Assembly (NCBI GenBank): GCA_963739435.1
Contig: CAVUAN010000015.1
Coordinates: forward strand, 62,001-126,000
Origin: CAVUAN01 sp963739435
GTDB lineage: Bacteria > Acidobacteriota > Thermoanaerobaculia > UBA5066 > Gp7-AA6
Direction: 5' to 3'
DNA length: 64,000 bases
The notes beneath the pieces were generated by a model. It ran no database searches, was not told the DNA's origin, and saw nothing but the letters and a program-made list of their open reading frames with translations. Made by a program: the position numbers and the translations under genes. Positions 26,407 to 35,598 of the stretch are shown in pieces (within the stretch, counting starts at the first letter, position 1; each line of letters starts with the position of its first letter).

Positions 26407-27323
26407 CCGAGCGCGTCGTGGGCCGTCTCGCGGGAGACGCCGGGGCGAATTCTCCAGGTGACCTCGAACGGCACCTCGATTCCTGCGCCGCCTGCCGCGC
26501 CGAAGCCTCGAACATCGAACGGGCCTGGAAGGCTCTCGGGGAGGACCCCGACGCGCAGGTCACGGGCGACTTCCGAGACCGCACGCTGGCGCTGCTCGAG
26601 GACGAGATGCTCCGAGCCCGGATTCGCGAGTTCAAGCCGAGGGCGCGCTGGCCGCGCCTGGCCGCGCAGGCGGCTGCGCTTCTCGTCGCCGGCTCGGCAG
26701 GATTCTTCGTCGCGCGCCGGGGGCCGGCCGCGCTCACGACCGCCGAAGCCTCGAAGGCGAAGAGCCCAAGTCCCGAGATGATCCTCCGCGACAACCCCCG
26801 ACTCAACAACGTCTCCTACCGCGCCGCGGCCGACGGAAAGCTCGAGGTCGGCTTCGACATGACCAACCGGCAGACGATCACCGGCCGGCCCGACGATCCA
26901 GCGATGTCGAAGCTGCTCGCCTACATGCTCTCCCACAACGCCGAGACGGCCGGGGAGAAGTCGCGGGCGATCGAGCTCGTCTCCGAGCACTACAAGGGGG
27001 GCTCCGGGGCCGCCGCCTCGCCCGAGATCGTGGCCGCCTTGACGTCGACGCTCAAGAAGGACCCGAACCCCGGAGTCCGCAAGAAGGCCGCCGACGCCCT
27101 CGCGGGCTTCACGACCACGCCCGAGATCCGCGCCGCGTTTCTCGACGCGCTGCGCAACGACCGCAACCCCGCCGTCCGCCTGGCGTCCATCGAGGCCCTC
27201 GCGGCATCCGCCAAGGAAGCGCCGGATGCGACGACCATCGAGTCTCTGCGCGAGAAGGCCCAGGATCCGGCCGAGAACGGCTTTGTCCGGGCCAAGGCCG
27301 CGTCGGCCCTGAAGAACTTCTGA
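26388..27323 (+). CDS. Anti-sigma factor with zinc finger, one membrane helix and HEAT repeats
   Basis: 311 aa. The N-terminal zinc anti-sigma domain has H-x3-C-x2-C (RHLDSCAACRAE) and an upstream Cys3. One hydrophobic segment (LAAQAAALLVAGSAGFFVA) puts the rest outside the cytoplasm. The C-terminal half has HEAT-like repeats (VAALTSTLKKDPNPGVRKKAADAL; AAFLDALRNDRNPAVRLASIEAL), probably a binding surface for a signal or partner. Family knowledge predicts that it holds the neighbouring sigma factor at the membrane. Its ribosome-binding site (GAAGGAG, 26374-26380) lies inside the sigma gene. Confidence 0.9.
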   Translation: MECSELTERVVGRLAGDAGANSPGDLERHLDSCAACRAEASNIERAWKALGEDPDAQVTGDFRDRTLALLEDEMLRARIREFKPRARWPRLAAQAAALLVAGSAGFFVARRGPAALTTAEASKAKSPSPEMILRDNPRLNNVSYRAAADGKLEVGFDMTNRQTITGRPDDPAMSKLLAYMLSHNAETAGEKSRAIELVSEHYKGGSGAAASPEIVAALTSTLKKDPNPGVRKKAADALAGFTTTPEIRAAFLDALRNDRNPAVRLASIEALAASAKEAPDATTIESLREKAQDPAENGFVRAKAASALKNF

Positions 27324-27375
27324 TGTCCAACCCGAAAGGAAGCGAAACCGCACCGGCGACGGCGCGTCTTACGGA

Positions 27376-29329
27376 ATGATGAACAAGACACTCGACATTC
27401 GCAGACACTCCCTCTCGACCGCCGAGCGATACGAGCGGATCGGCCTGGCTCTTCTCCTCGCGTTCGGCGCCGTCCTCATGCTCGTCGCCTCCGGGGCCTC
27501 CGGCGAGGATCGCCTGCCCTTCTCGGCCAGCCGCACGGACCGATTCAATGCCACTCTCGGGTCTCGTGCCACGGTCCGGATCGAAAACGTCTCGGGCGAC
27601 ATCGTTGCCTCAGCCGGTAAGAACTTCTCCGCCGTCGCCACGATCTCGATCAACGCCGCGACGCAGAAACGGGCCGACGAGATGCTCTCCCGCACGGTTG
27701 TCGAGCAGACGCAGGACGAGGACGGCTACACCCTCGAAACACGCTGGCCCGATTCCTCGTCCCGGAGCGGGCGCGGCCACCGTTACACGTCGATTCGCCC
27801 CTCGGACGCCCGGATCACGGTGAAGTTCGAGGTGACGGTCCCGGCGGGAGTGACAGCCGTCCTGAAGACCGTCAATGGCGAGGTGCGTGTCACCGACGTC
27901 GACGGCGAGCTCGAAGTCTCCTCGGTCAACGGCGACGTCCGCGTTAGCGGCACACGCCGCTCGTTCAAGGCCCGGACCGTCAACGGCCGCGTCGAGGCGG
28001 TCGGCCGCGCTGCTGCCGGCCGGCGCCTCCGTCGACTGCCGGACGGTCAACGGCGCCGTGACGCTGACCCTGCCGAAGGACGCGAAGTTCGATCTGTCCG
28101 CTTCCACCATGAGCGGCGGCATCGCATCCACGTTTGCGCTGCCCGCGCGGATGGACATGGAGGCTCTGCCGGCGAAGGAGCCTCGCGAGAAAGACAAGAA
28201 TAAAGACAAGGAAAAGGACAAGGAGAAAGACAAGGACCGCGAGACGCCGCGTCGCCGCATCGTCGTCAAGGAGGCCGGCGGCGAGGATGTCGTGGTGGAC
28301 ATGCACGAGGTCCAGCTCGAAATCGAAGAGTCGATGAAGGAGGTCGAGATCGCCGTGCGGCGGGGCCTCCAGGAATCCGAGGCTCAGATCTTCACCCTGA
28401 TGCCCGGAAGGGAGTATTCGGGCTCCGTCGGGCAGGGCGGCGCCTCGATCCACGCCTCGACGCTGAACGGCTCGATCAAGGTGCTCTCGGCCGGCACGCG
28501 CGAGGCCGACGCGAAGCCGCTCGTCTCACCCCGCCGGACCTTCACGTATCCCCGCATGCGGATGGTGCAGACATCCCCGGAGTTTGTCGTCATTCCGCCG
28601 CAGCCGCCTGCCCATCCGCGGCAGGTCGCCGTCGTGCGTCCGGTCGTTCCGCGCCCTCCCGGCGAGGACGACGAAGACATCCAGAGGGGCGACATCACGG
28701 GCGACTTTCTCTCCACGACGACCGGGTCGGGCTACCGGATCGGGCACGTTTCCGGGAGTGTCCGCATCCTGACGCACGGCGGCGAGATCCACGTGGGCTC
28801 GGCTGGCTCCACTGCGGACCTGAAGACGTACGGAGGCGACATCCGGATCGGGCCGGTCGGCGCCGACCTCCGGGCTCTCACGATGGCCGGCGACGTCAAG
28901 GCAGGTACCGTGGGCGGGTCGGCAACGGCAGAGACTTCCGGGGGCGACATCCGCATCGATGGCGTCAAGGGCTCGCTCGAGGCCCACACGGGGGGCGGAG
29001 ACGTGATCGTCCCGTCGGCCGGCGGCTCCGTGAAGATCGACACGGGCGGCGGAGAGGTGCGCCTGGGCCTGGCGGTCAAGCAGGCGTCCATTGTGATCAG
29101 GAACGCGGGAGGCGACGTGATTCTCACGCTGCCTGCGGACTTCAAGGGCGACTTCGAGCTGCAGGTCCTGGATGCCGCGGAGGAGGGATCGGCGATCCGC
29201 TCCGAGTTTCCCGAGATCTCGGTCACCCGGCGGCCCGGCTCCCAGCAGGCATCGGGCTCGGTCAACGGCGGCGGCCCGAAGGTCGTCGTCAAGACCAGCT
29301 CCGGGACGATCCGAATCCGGAAGAGTTAG
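27376..29329 (+). CDS. DUF4097-type secreted beta-repeat protein, frameshifted as assembled
   Basis: Two frames make one protein of about 650 aa. The first frame (from ATG 27376) has a signal-like helix (IGLALLLAFGAVLMLVASGASG) and DUF4097 repeats such as VRIENVSGDIVASAG and LKTVNGEVRVTDVDG. Near 28005 the frame changes: dropping one C restores NGRVEAVG joined to ALLPAGASVDCRTVNG, and the second frame continues to 29329. Many short strands of the type GGDIRIDGVKG and GGGDVIVPSAGG follow, consistent with a right-handed beta-helix. A Lys/Glu/Asp tract (EKDKNKDKEKDKEKDKDRE) lies in the middle. It follows the sigma/anti-sigma pair by 52 bases and may be their target. Confidence 0.8.
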
Positions 29330-29354
29330 CCCAGCTCGGCCGGAGTCTTCGGCT

Positions 29355-30341
29355 TCAACGCACCCGGAGCAGGGCGACGTGCTCGAGGTGGACCTCGCTC
29401 CCGATGCCGGCGCGCGGGTCGTGGTGCCGCCCTCCCGGCAGGTACTCCCGGATGCCCTCACGGAACGGTTTCCAGGGGCCCCCGAAGACGCGCTCGGTCT
29501 CGGACACGTCGGCGACGCTGTCGCGCGAGAGACTGGCGAGCTGGTCGCCCGTCAGCGGCGGGTCGTGGAGGATGCCCCGGCGCGCGGCCCATTCGAAGAG
29601 AGCGGCCAGAATCCGCCCATACCAGATCGGCAGGTGCAGGAGCGGTTTGCCGGGTTTGCCGACGGCGGCGGCGATTTCCCGGTAGATGTCGTTCAAGGCA
29701 AACGCCTCGGGTCCCCCGACTTCAAAGCTCTTCCCGGCTGTCGCGGGCTTCTCGAGAGCCTCTCCAAAGACCCGGGCGACGTCGTACACCGAGACCGGCA
29801 GGAACTGTGTCGTGCCGGGGCCGATGACCGGGATGAATCCCGGGTTTGACCGCACGATCGTGGCGAGGAGCGAAACGAACCCGTCTCCCGGGCCGAAGAT
29901 GATCGAAGGCCGGAAGATGGTCCAATCGAGCCCCGACGCCCGAACGGCCTTCTCGCCCGCCGCCTTGGTCCTGCCGTACTCGGACGGCGATTCCTCGGCC
30001 GAGCCCATAGCGCTCATATGCAGAAAACGCCGGGAGCCGGCGCTCCGGGCGGCCGCCAGGACGTTCTCCGTCGCCTCACGGTGCATGCGGTCGAACGTCT
30101 GCAAGCCTTTCTCGTTGATGATGCCCACCAGGTGCACGACCGCCTCGCGTCCCTGGCAGGCCGCCAGGAGCGAGGCCGGGTCGAGGACGTTTCCCGGCGC
30201 CGTTTCGACCGGCCGGTTGTATCGGTTGCGTGGGGCATCGGGATCGCGCGCCAGGACGGCGACCGCATGACCCCGGCGCAGGAGCGCGTTGACCATGTGT
30301 GTGCCGACAAACCCGGTGCCGCCCGTGACGAGAATCTTCAA
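29355..30341 (-). CDS. NAD(P)-binding atypical SDR protein (NDUFA9-like)
   Basis: 328 aa. The Rossmann glycine motif is at the very start (MKILVTGGTGFVGTHMVNALL), followed by VAVLARDPDAP, VVHLVGIINEKGLQTFDRMH and FLHMSAMGSAEESPSEYGRTKAAGE. The catalytic tyrosine pattern YxxxK is replaced by YGRTK with good spacing. WTIFRPSIIFGPGDGFV and the C-terminal substrate part resemble NDUFA9-like and quinone-binding atypical SDRs. Substrate unknown. It is convergent with the DUF4097 gene and lies just downstream of... no other gene on its own strand within 30 bases except recG, which is upstream-ended at 30372 only in position. Confidence 0.88.
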   Translation of the reverse strand: MKILVTGGTGFVGTHMVNALLRRGHAVAVLARDPDAPRNRYNRPVETAPGNVLDPASLLAACQGREAVVHLVGIINEKGLQTFDRMHREATENVLAAARSAGSRRFLHMSAMGSAEESPSEYGRTKAAGEKAVRASGLDWTIFRPSIIFGPGDGFVSLLATIVRSNPGFIPVIGPGTTQFLPVSVYDVARVFGEALEKPATAGKSFEVGGPEAFALNDIYREIAAAVGKPGKPLLHLPIWYGRILAALFEWAARRGILHDPPLTGDQLASLSRDSVADVSETERVFGGPWKPFREGIREYLPGGRHHDPRAGIGSEVHLEHVALLRVR

Positions 30342-30371
30342 ATGTCTGTCCCTCTTTGGTGTCGCATTCTT

Positions 30372-32393
30372 TCACGGATAGCCAAACAGGTCGCTGACGA
30401 TCGGCTCCCCCGCCGCCCGGCGCCGTACAACTTCACGCCGCATCTGGCCGAGCCGCGCCAGGTCCTTCACGGGATCGGCAACGCGAAGCTGCGGCAGCCC
30501 CGACTGCCGCACACCGAGCAGGTCGCCGGGGCCTCGCGCTTCGAGATCCTTCTCGGCGATCTCGAATCCATCCGCCGTCCTTTCGAGAACGGCCAGGCGG
30601 GAGCGCGCTTCCTCGGTGGCCGCCTTGCCGACGACCAGGGCACACCACGAGGGCCGCGAGCTTCGGCCCACGCGCCCGCGAAGCTGGTGGAGCTGCGCCA
30701 GCCCGAAGGCCTCGGCGTTCTCGATCACCATGAACGTGGCCTCGGGCACGTCGACGCCGACCTCCACGACCGTCGTGGCCACGAGGACTCCCACTCGCCC
30801 GGCTGCGAAGTCCGCCATGACGCGGGCTCGCTCCTCGGCGGGCATCCGGCCGTGGACCGATCCGACCCGGACGCCCGGAGCTGCCGCGGAGATCCGGGAG
30901 GCTGTCGCCTGGATCGCGGCGACTTCCCGCGCGCCCCGCTCGATCGACGGCACGACGACGTAGACCCTCTCTCCCGCGGCGACGCGCTCGGCCGCGAACC
31001 GGTCGATCGAGGGCCGGGCGTCTTCGCCCCGGATGCGCGTGACGACGGGAGCTCGCCCCGGCGGCTTCTCGTCGAGCACCGAGACGTCCAGCTCGCCGTA
31101 GATCGCCCAGGCCAGAGAGCGCGGGATGGGAGTAGCCGTCATGACGAGGACGTGGGGAGTCTCGCCTTTTCCGAAGAGCTTTGCCCGGTGGGCCACGCCG
31201 AAGCGGTGCTGCTCGTCGACCACTACGAGAGCGAGCCGGCGAAACCGCACGGGCGACTCGATCAGGGCGTGGGTTCCCACGAGTACGTCCACATCGCCCC
31301 GTTCGACTGCCGCAAGCAGAGCGGCCCGGGCGCGGCCCCGGACCCGGCCCGTGAGCAGGCCCATCCGCACTCCCGCCTTCTCCATCCAGACAGCGAGACT
31401 CGCGGCGAGCTGTTCGGCCAGGATTTCCGTAGGCGCCATCAGCGCCCCTTGCACGCCGTTGACGGCTGCAAACAGCAGGGCCAGTCCCGCCACCACGGTC
31501 TTGCCGCTGCCGACGTCGCCCTGGAGCAGCCTCGCCATCGCGCGGCCCGAGCCCATGTCGGCGGCGATCTCCCTCGAGGCGCGCCGCTGGGCTTCGGTCA
31601 GGCGAAAGGGAATCGCCTGCCGGGCGAGGGCCCGGCGGCTCTCGTCGGCCACGAGGACGAGGCCCCGGCGCTCGAGCAGACGCGCCCGCTTGTCCTCGAT
31701 CCGAGCCGCCAGGACGCAGAGCTCTTCATCCGCCAGGACCCGCCGCGCCTCCAGGGCGGCCTCGACGCTCCCGGGGAAGTGCGCCTCCTCGAGAACGGCG
31801 GAGAGCGCGCCGGAAGCAATGGTCGCGGCGAGGCCTCCTCCGGAGGTGTCGAGACGATCGAGAGCCCGGCGCACGAGCGTCCGCCACGGCCTCGGCGCCA
31901 TTCCCGCCACGCGGTGGTAGACACCCACGATGCGCCCGGAATGGACAGGATCGGTCTCTTCGCCCTCCTCGAAGAACTCCGTCTCCGGGTTCTCGACGCG
32001 GAGCTCTCCCCGCGGCGTCACGGCCGGTGCGCCGTAGAGCACGACCGGTCTCCCGGCGGCGGCGGCTCGGGCAAAGGACGGGTACCGATTGTGCCAGACG
32101 ATCCGGACGGCGCCTGTCCCATCGTCGGCTGCCGCCTCGATCCGCATCCCCCCGCGGCGCATCCGTGTGGACCGCACTCCCGCCAATCGAACGAGGAGCG
32201 TTGCGGCAACGCCAGCGCGCAACGCGGCCACGGTCGTAAAGGCCCGACGATCCTCGTAGCGGAACGGGAGGGCGAGCAGGAAGTCGGCAACCGAACGCAC
32301 GCCGGCCTCGGCCAGCCGATCGCCGCGCGCGGATCCCACGCCGGGAATGGCTCCGACAGGGTCCCTCAGCGAGAGTCTGGCGTTCGGGTTCAG
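30372..32393 (-). CDS. recG: ATP-dependent DNA helicase RecG, probable CTG start
   Basis: 673 aa. RecG regresses stalled forks and moves branched DNA. The wedge domain begins with SLRDPVGAIPGVGSARGDRL and LLALPFRYEDRR; helicase motifs are LLQGDVGSGKTVVAGLAL, APTEILAEQLA, VVDEQHRFGVAHR, VMTATPIPRSLAW and ATTVVEVGVDVPEATFMVI, with the QLRGRVGRS motif. The conserved N-terminus begins upstream of the first GTG (32339), and no ATG, GTG or TTG is available. A CTG at 32393 overlaps the stop of the cNMP/FHA gene (CTGA), as other genes here do with ATG, GTG or TTG. The CTG start is inferred from that and the family N-terminus. Confidence 0.95.
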   Translation of the reverse strand: MNPNARLSLRDPVGAIPGVGSARGDRLAEAGVRSVADFLLALPFRYEDRRAFTTVAALRAGVAATLLVRLAGVRSTRMRRGGMRIEAAADDGTGAVRIVWHNRYPSFARAAAAGRPVVLYGAPAVTPRGELRVENPETEFFEEGEETDPVHSGRIVGVYHRVAGMAPRPWRTLVRRALDRLDTSGGGLAATIASGALSAVLEEAHFPGSVEAALEARRVLADEELCVLAARIEDKRARLLERRGLVLVADESRRALARQAIPFRLTEAQRRASREIAADMGSGRAMARLLQGDVGSGKTVVAGLALLFAAVNGVQGALMAPTEILAEQLAASLAVWMEKAGVRMGLLTGRVRGRARAALLAAVERGDVDVLVGTHALIESPVRFRRLALVVVDEQHRFGVAHRAKLFGKGETPHVLVMTATPIPRSLAWAIYGELDVSVLDEKPPGRAPVVTRIRGEDARPSIDRFAAERVAAGERVYVVVPSIERGAREVAAIQATASRISAAAPGVRVGSVHGRMPAEERARVMADFAAGRVGVLVATTVVEVGVDVPEATFMVIENAEAFGLAQLHQLRGRVGRSSRPSWCALVVGKAATEEARSRLAVLERTADGFEIAEKDLEARGPGDLLGVRQSGLPQLRVADPVKDLARLGQMRREVVRRRAAGEPIVSDLFGYP

Positions 32394-33187
32394 GCGCCCG
32401 TCTTGAACTGCAGGGTGACGAGACCGAATTTCAGGACGTCTCCGTCCTGGATCGGCACGGGAGTGCCTGTGGCGACCCGGTTCTCGTTGACGAATGTTCC
32501 GTTCATCACGCCGATCTCCTCCATGACGTAGAAGGTCGTGCCCATCTGGTAGATCTTGGCGTGGCGGCGCGAGGTCGATCGTTGCGTGTCGAGGGGTGAG
32601 AGGTCCACTTCCGGCGTGATGCCCGTGACGGGATCGCTGCGCCCGACGAGGGTGTCGCCCTCGCGGTTGAGGAAGAACTCCTGCTTGCCGTCGCTGGACA
32701 GCAGGCGCACGGCGCTGCGCGCCGACACGGGGCCCGGCGCGGCCTTACGCTGGGCCGGGGCCGGGCGCTCTTCCTCCTGGACCTGGCGGCCCAGCGCCTC
32801 CTCCAGCATCGCGGTGACCTCGCGCAGCCGGCGCGACAGCTTGCGCATCATGCGGATGGCTATCTCGGTGTTGCTCTTCAACATCGTGTCGAAGGTCGCG
32901 CCGTTGATGTGCACGACCTCGACCTCGGTCTTGGCGCGGGCCGTCGCCGTGCGGGGCAGATCTTCGAGAACGCTCATCTCGCCGAAGAAGTCGCCCTTCT
33001 CGAGTGTTGCGAGGACCTTCGTCTCCCCGCCGATCTTCTTGATCAGCTCGACTGTTCCGGACTGCAGAATGAACATGTCGTTGCCGATCTCGCCCTCCGA
33101 AAAGATGATGTCGCCCATGGGGTGCTGAGCGACATAGCGCTCAAAAGGACTCTTGCCAGCAGAGCCGGACTTGAAGACGGCTTTCAT
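32390..33187 (-). CDS. Cyclic-nucleotide-binding and FHA domain protein
   Basis: 265 aa. The first ~130 residues form a cNMP-binding (CRP-like) beta-roll: IIFSEGEIGNDMFILQSGTV, KGDFFGEMSVLEDLPRTATARA, with the phosphate-binding-cassette pattern FGEMSxLxxxPRTATA. After a Pro/Ala linker the C-terminal part is an FHA domain: GDTLVGRSDPVTGITPEVDL, STSRRHAKIY, NGTFVNENRV. It lacks a DNA-binding domain, so it likely links a small-molecule signal to a phosphothreonine partner. It is coupled to ldcA (ATGA) and recG (CTGA). Confidence 0.92.
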   Translation of the reverse strand: MKAVFKSGSAGKSPFERYVAQHPMGDIIFSEGEIGNDMFILQSGTVELIKKIGGETKVLATLEKGDFFGEMSVLEDLPRTATARAKTEVEVVHINGATFDTMLKSNTEIAIRMMRKLSRRLREVTAMLEEALGRQVQEEERPAPAQRKAAPGPVSARSAVRLLSSDGKQEFFLNREGDTLVGRSDPVTGITPEVDLSPLDTQRSTSRRHAKIYQMGTTFYVMEEIGVMNGTFVNENRVATGTPVPIQDGDVLKFGLVTLQFKTGA

Positions 33188-34104
33188 GCCCGCTCCACGG
33201 CCGGCTCGAGACAGGTCAGTTCGCCCTCGAGGTCGAGGGCCAGGCGAACAGCAGGGCCGAGCGGCAAGGTCCGTGGGTGCGGGAGATGGCCGACCTGAAG
33301 ATTGATCCCCACCGGAAAGGGCGCTCCCCGAAAGCGATCCGCGAGCCAGCCGCGCACCGTGTCGGGACCTTCCGTCGACGAGGGGGCTACGGAGCCGATG
33401 ACCATACCCTTCAGTTTATCGAATGTGCCGGCCTGTTCGAGCTGCGTGATCATCCGATCGAGGCGGTAGGCAGGCTCGCCGACGTCCTCCCAGAGGAGAA
33501 TGGCCCCGTCTCCGACGACGGCCTCGGGCGTCCCGGCCAGGGAGGCCAGGAGCGAGAGGCATCCCCCCACGATCGGGCCTTCCGCCAGGCCGGGGGTCAG
33601 GACGTCTTCGGGCGCGAACCGGTGGGATGGCAGCAGCGATCCCGACAGGACGCCCTCCCAGTCGAGGCCATCCTCGGAAGGCATCTCGACAGCGACCATC
33701 GGTCCGTAAAAAGCCACGAGACCCGCTTGTCGGTGGAGCCAGGAAAAGAGCGCCGTCAGGTCTGAGCCGCCGAGGTGGATCTTGGGTCTCGCCCGAACCT
33801 CCGCGGCATCGAGCCGCGACAGCACCCGGACAGCCCCGTAGCCACCCCTCGCAAAGAAGATCGCATCGACGTCCGGACTCCGGACGAGCTCGAGGTACCC
33901 CTTGGCCCTCTCTTCGTCCGTTCCAGCGAAGAGCGAGCCGCGCTTGCGCAGGTTCGAGGCCTCGACGACCCGATAGCCCCTGGCCCGCAGCCTCGCGATC
34001 CCCAGGTCCAGGTCGAGCTTGCCTCCGTACACCGGCCCCGAAATCGCAGCCACTCCGATCGTCGCGCCCGGCTTCAGTGCCGGGGGCCTGATGAGTTGCG
34101 CCAT
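33184..34104 (-). CDS. ldcA: LD-carboxypeptidase (peptidase S66)
   Basis: 306 aa. These enzymes cut the terminal D-Ala from tetrapeptides in murein recycling. The N-terminal part has ALKPGATIGVAAISGPV and IFFARGGYGAVRVLSRLD; the nucleophile Ser lies in HLGGSDLTALFSWLHRQ; the Glu in ILLWEDVGEPAYRLDRM; and the His in VGHLPHPRTLPLG. Usual length. Its stop overlaps... the next gene starts at 33187 (ATGA). RNase P RNA lies 14 bases upstream of its start codon on the same strand. Confidence 0.93.
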   Translation of the reverse strand: MAQLIRPPALKPGATIGVAAISGPVYGGKLDLDLGIARLRARGYRVVEASNLRKRGSLFAGTDEERAKGYLELVRSPDVDAIFFARGGYGAVRVLSRLDAAEVRARPKIHLGGSDLTALFSWLHRQAGLVAFYGPMVAVEMPSEDGLDWEGVLSGSLLPSHRFAPEDVLTPGLAEGPIVGGCLSLLASLAGTPEAVVGDGAILLWEDVGEPAYRLDRMITQLEQAGTFDKLKGMVIGSVAPSSTEGPDTVRGWLADRFRGAPFPVGINLQVGHLPHPRTLPLGPAVRLALDLEGELTCLEPAVERA

Positions 34105-34118
34105 GGCTACGAGTAAGA

Positions 34119-34502
34119 GTCCGAGCGGACCGGTAAGCCGAATTCTGTTCCCCGCTTTCGCGGGACCGCGATCATTCCTCTGGGCCCGAAGTCGCCCTCG
34201 GGCTCAAGCAGCCGACCCGGAGACAGCCCGCTTGAGGCGGAACGGGACGGGCGCCCTCTGTCTCCCTATTTGGCCTTGCTCCGCATGGGGTTTACCGTGC
34301 CCCCGGCGTTGCCGTCGGGGCGGTGCGCTCTTACCGCACCGTTTCACCCTTGCCGTCCGCTCCCGAAAGAGCGGAAGGCGGTTTGTTTTCTGTGGCACTT
34401 TCCTTCGCGTCGCCGCGACCGGGCATTACCCGGCATGCCGCCCGTATGGAGTTCGGACTTTCCTCCCCGATTTCTCGGGACGATCACGTGGTCCGCTCGG
34501 AC
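34119..34502 (-). ncRNA. rnpB: RNase P RNA (bacterial type A)
   Basis: Read on the minus strand, the RNA contains GGGGAGGAAAGUCCGAACUC, GGGUAAUGCCCGG, GAAGGAAAGUGCCACAGAAA, GCAAGGGUGAAACGGUGCGG, CGGUAAACCCCAUGCGG, GCAAGGCCAAAUAGGG and ends with GAACAGAAUUCGGCUUACCG, all conserved RNase P blocks in order. P1 pairs 34490-34502 with 34119-34131 (GGTCCGCTCGGAC on the plus strand with its complement). The P3 hairpin is tiny, CCCGA-GAAA-UCGGG, with a GNRA loop. It processes the 5' ends of tRNAs. Ends are set from P1 and could be a few bases off. Confidence 0.95.
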
Positions 34503-34508
34503 CACGTG
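34485..34508. repeat. 24-bp perfect inverted repeat at the rnpB 5' end
   Basis: CACGTGGTCCG-CT-CGGACCACGTG is a perfect palindrome with 11-bp arms spanning the first bases of RNase P RNA. The inner half also serves as one side of the P1 helix. Confidence 0.8.
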
Positions 34509-34522
34509 GATGGTAGCAAATT

Positions 34523-34972
34523 CTACGGGTCCCTGTTTCGGTCATCTCCGAGGTACTTCGTCCATTCCTCGACGTCCACCGGAGCCTCGCCGCCGCGGGC
34601 CTCCGAACCGGCTTCCTTCCCGAAGCTCTTCCAGAAGTCGTCCGGGCGTACGGCCTTCCCGCCTCGGTCCCGCACGCGCCGCGCCAGCCCCTGGTCGGCC
34701 GTGACGACGGTGTACTCGCGGGGCGCTCTCGCGTCCGCGATCATTTGGACAATCAAGTCGTCCGCGCTCGACCTCTCCGAGTAGCGGATGGTCAACGGCC
34801 CGAGGGAGCCCCCACGGCGCCCCGGGCCATCGAAGAAGAGGACCGCCCGAGCCTTCGTCCGCCGCAGTCGGTCGGCGACTTCCCTGATGAGCGCTTCGCA
34901 ATCCTCCTCCGAGGGGCGGGACGTGCGGCGGGCCGACCCGACGAGATTGTTGCCGTCCAGGAGATACGGCAT
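34523..34972 (-). CDS. NYN/YacP-like PIN-fold nuclease
   Basis: 149 aa. YacP-family proteins are PIN/NYN-fold ribonucleases that cut mRNA in some Gram-positive bacteria. The sequence begins with YLLDGNNLVGSARR (the first Asp of the acidic site), then VLFFDGPGRRGG, SADDLIVQMIADARAP and TVVTADQGLARRVRDRG, giving the expected set of acidic residues. A good ribosome-binding site (GGAGAAGG) precedes ATG 34972. It sits between DUF4126 and rnpB. Confidence 0.88.
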   Translation of the reverse strand: MPYLLDGNNLVGSARRTSRPSEEDCEALIREVADRLRRTKARAVLFFDGPGRRGGSLGPLTIRYSERSSADDLIVQMIADARAPREYTVVTADQGLARRVRDRGGKAVRPDDFWKSFGKEAGSEARGGEAPVDVEEWTKYLGDDRNRDP

Positions 34973-34989
34973 GCCTTCTCCGGACTCCT

Positions 34990-35598
34990 TTACCCCGACA
35001 CCTCGGGCTTTGGCTTGCTGCGCGGATGCTGGAGCCGGAAAAAGAGGATCGTTATCCCCCGGCGCACGCGCGGCCAGTGGGTCACGAGCGAGATCACGAG
35101 CGCGCCAAGAAAGACCAGGGTGATGCGGGGCTCGAAAAACATCACCGCCGCGAGCATGACGGCGAGCAGGTCCTCGGCGATCGACATCGCAAACTGGGAG
35201 CCGAACTGAAGGGCGGCCGTGGAGGTGAGGCGCGACGTCGACTTGGCCAGGTGGGCCGCGAGTGTCGCGGCAACGCCGGCAAGCCCCACGCCGAGCCGGC
35301 TGGCGAGCGGCCACTCTCCGACAAAGGCCATTGCCAGCGCGCCTCCGATGACGGGGCGCAGCAGCGTGTGGGCGACGTCCCAGAAGCGATCCACAAAGGG
35401 AATCTTGTCGGCCACGAACTCCAGCAGAAACATCACCAGCGCCAGCTCGAACATGAACGGGTTGGCCAGGAAGGCCGCGAGCGGGCCCGGGAACTCCTGG
35501 GGCGAGAGCCGGTAGAGGCCGTTGTAGAGGAGCAGGACCGCCCAGCCGTTCAGTCCCGACGCGGCAGCCAGGCCGAGACCGGTGAGGAGAGAGGTCAA
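34990..35598 (-). CDS. DUF4126 family membrane protein
   Basis: 202 aa with about five or six hydrophobic segments. LTGLGLAAASGLNGWAVLLL, LLEFVADKIPFVDRFWDV and VRPVIGGALAMAF are the family pattern; a cytoplasmic basic tail (WPRVRRGITILFFRLQHPRSK) ends the protein. Function unknown. TTG 35598 overlaps the upstream DUF4388 gene stop (TTGA). Confidence 0.85.
   Translation of the reverse strand: MTSLLTGLGLAAASGLNGWAVLLLYNGLYRLSPQEFPGPLAAFLANPFMFELALVMFLLEFVADKIPFVDRFWDVAHTLLRPVIGGALAMAFVGEWPLASRLGVGLAGVAATLAAHLAKSTSRLTSTAALQFGSQFAMSIAEDLLAVMLAAVMFFEPRITLVFLGALVISLVTHWPRVRRGITILFFRLQHPRSKPKPEVSG

Noticed and set aside
34130..34500. Coding potential across the RNase P region
   Set aside because: The conserved RNase P RNA blocks occur in order on the minus strand, so the open frames here are chance.
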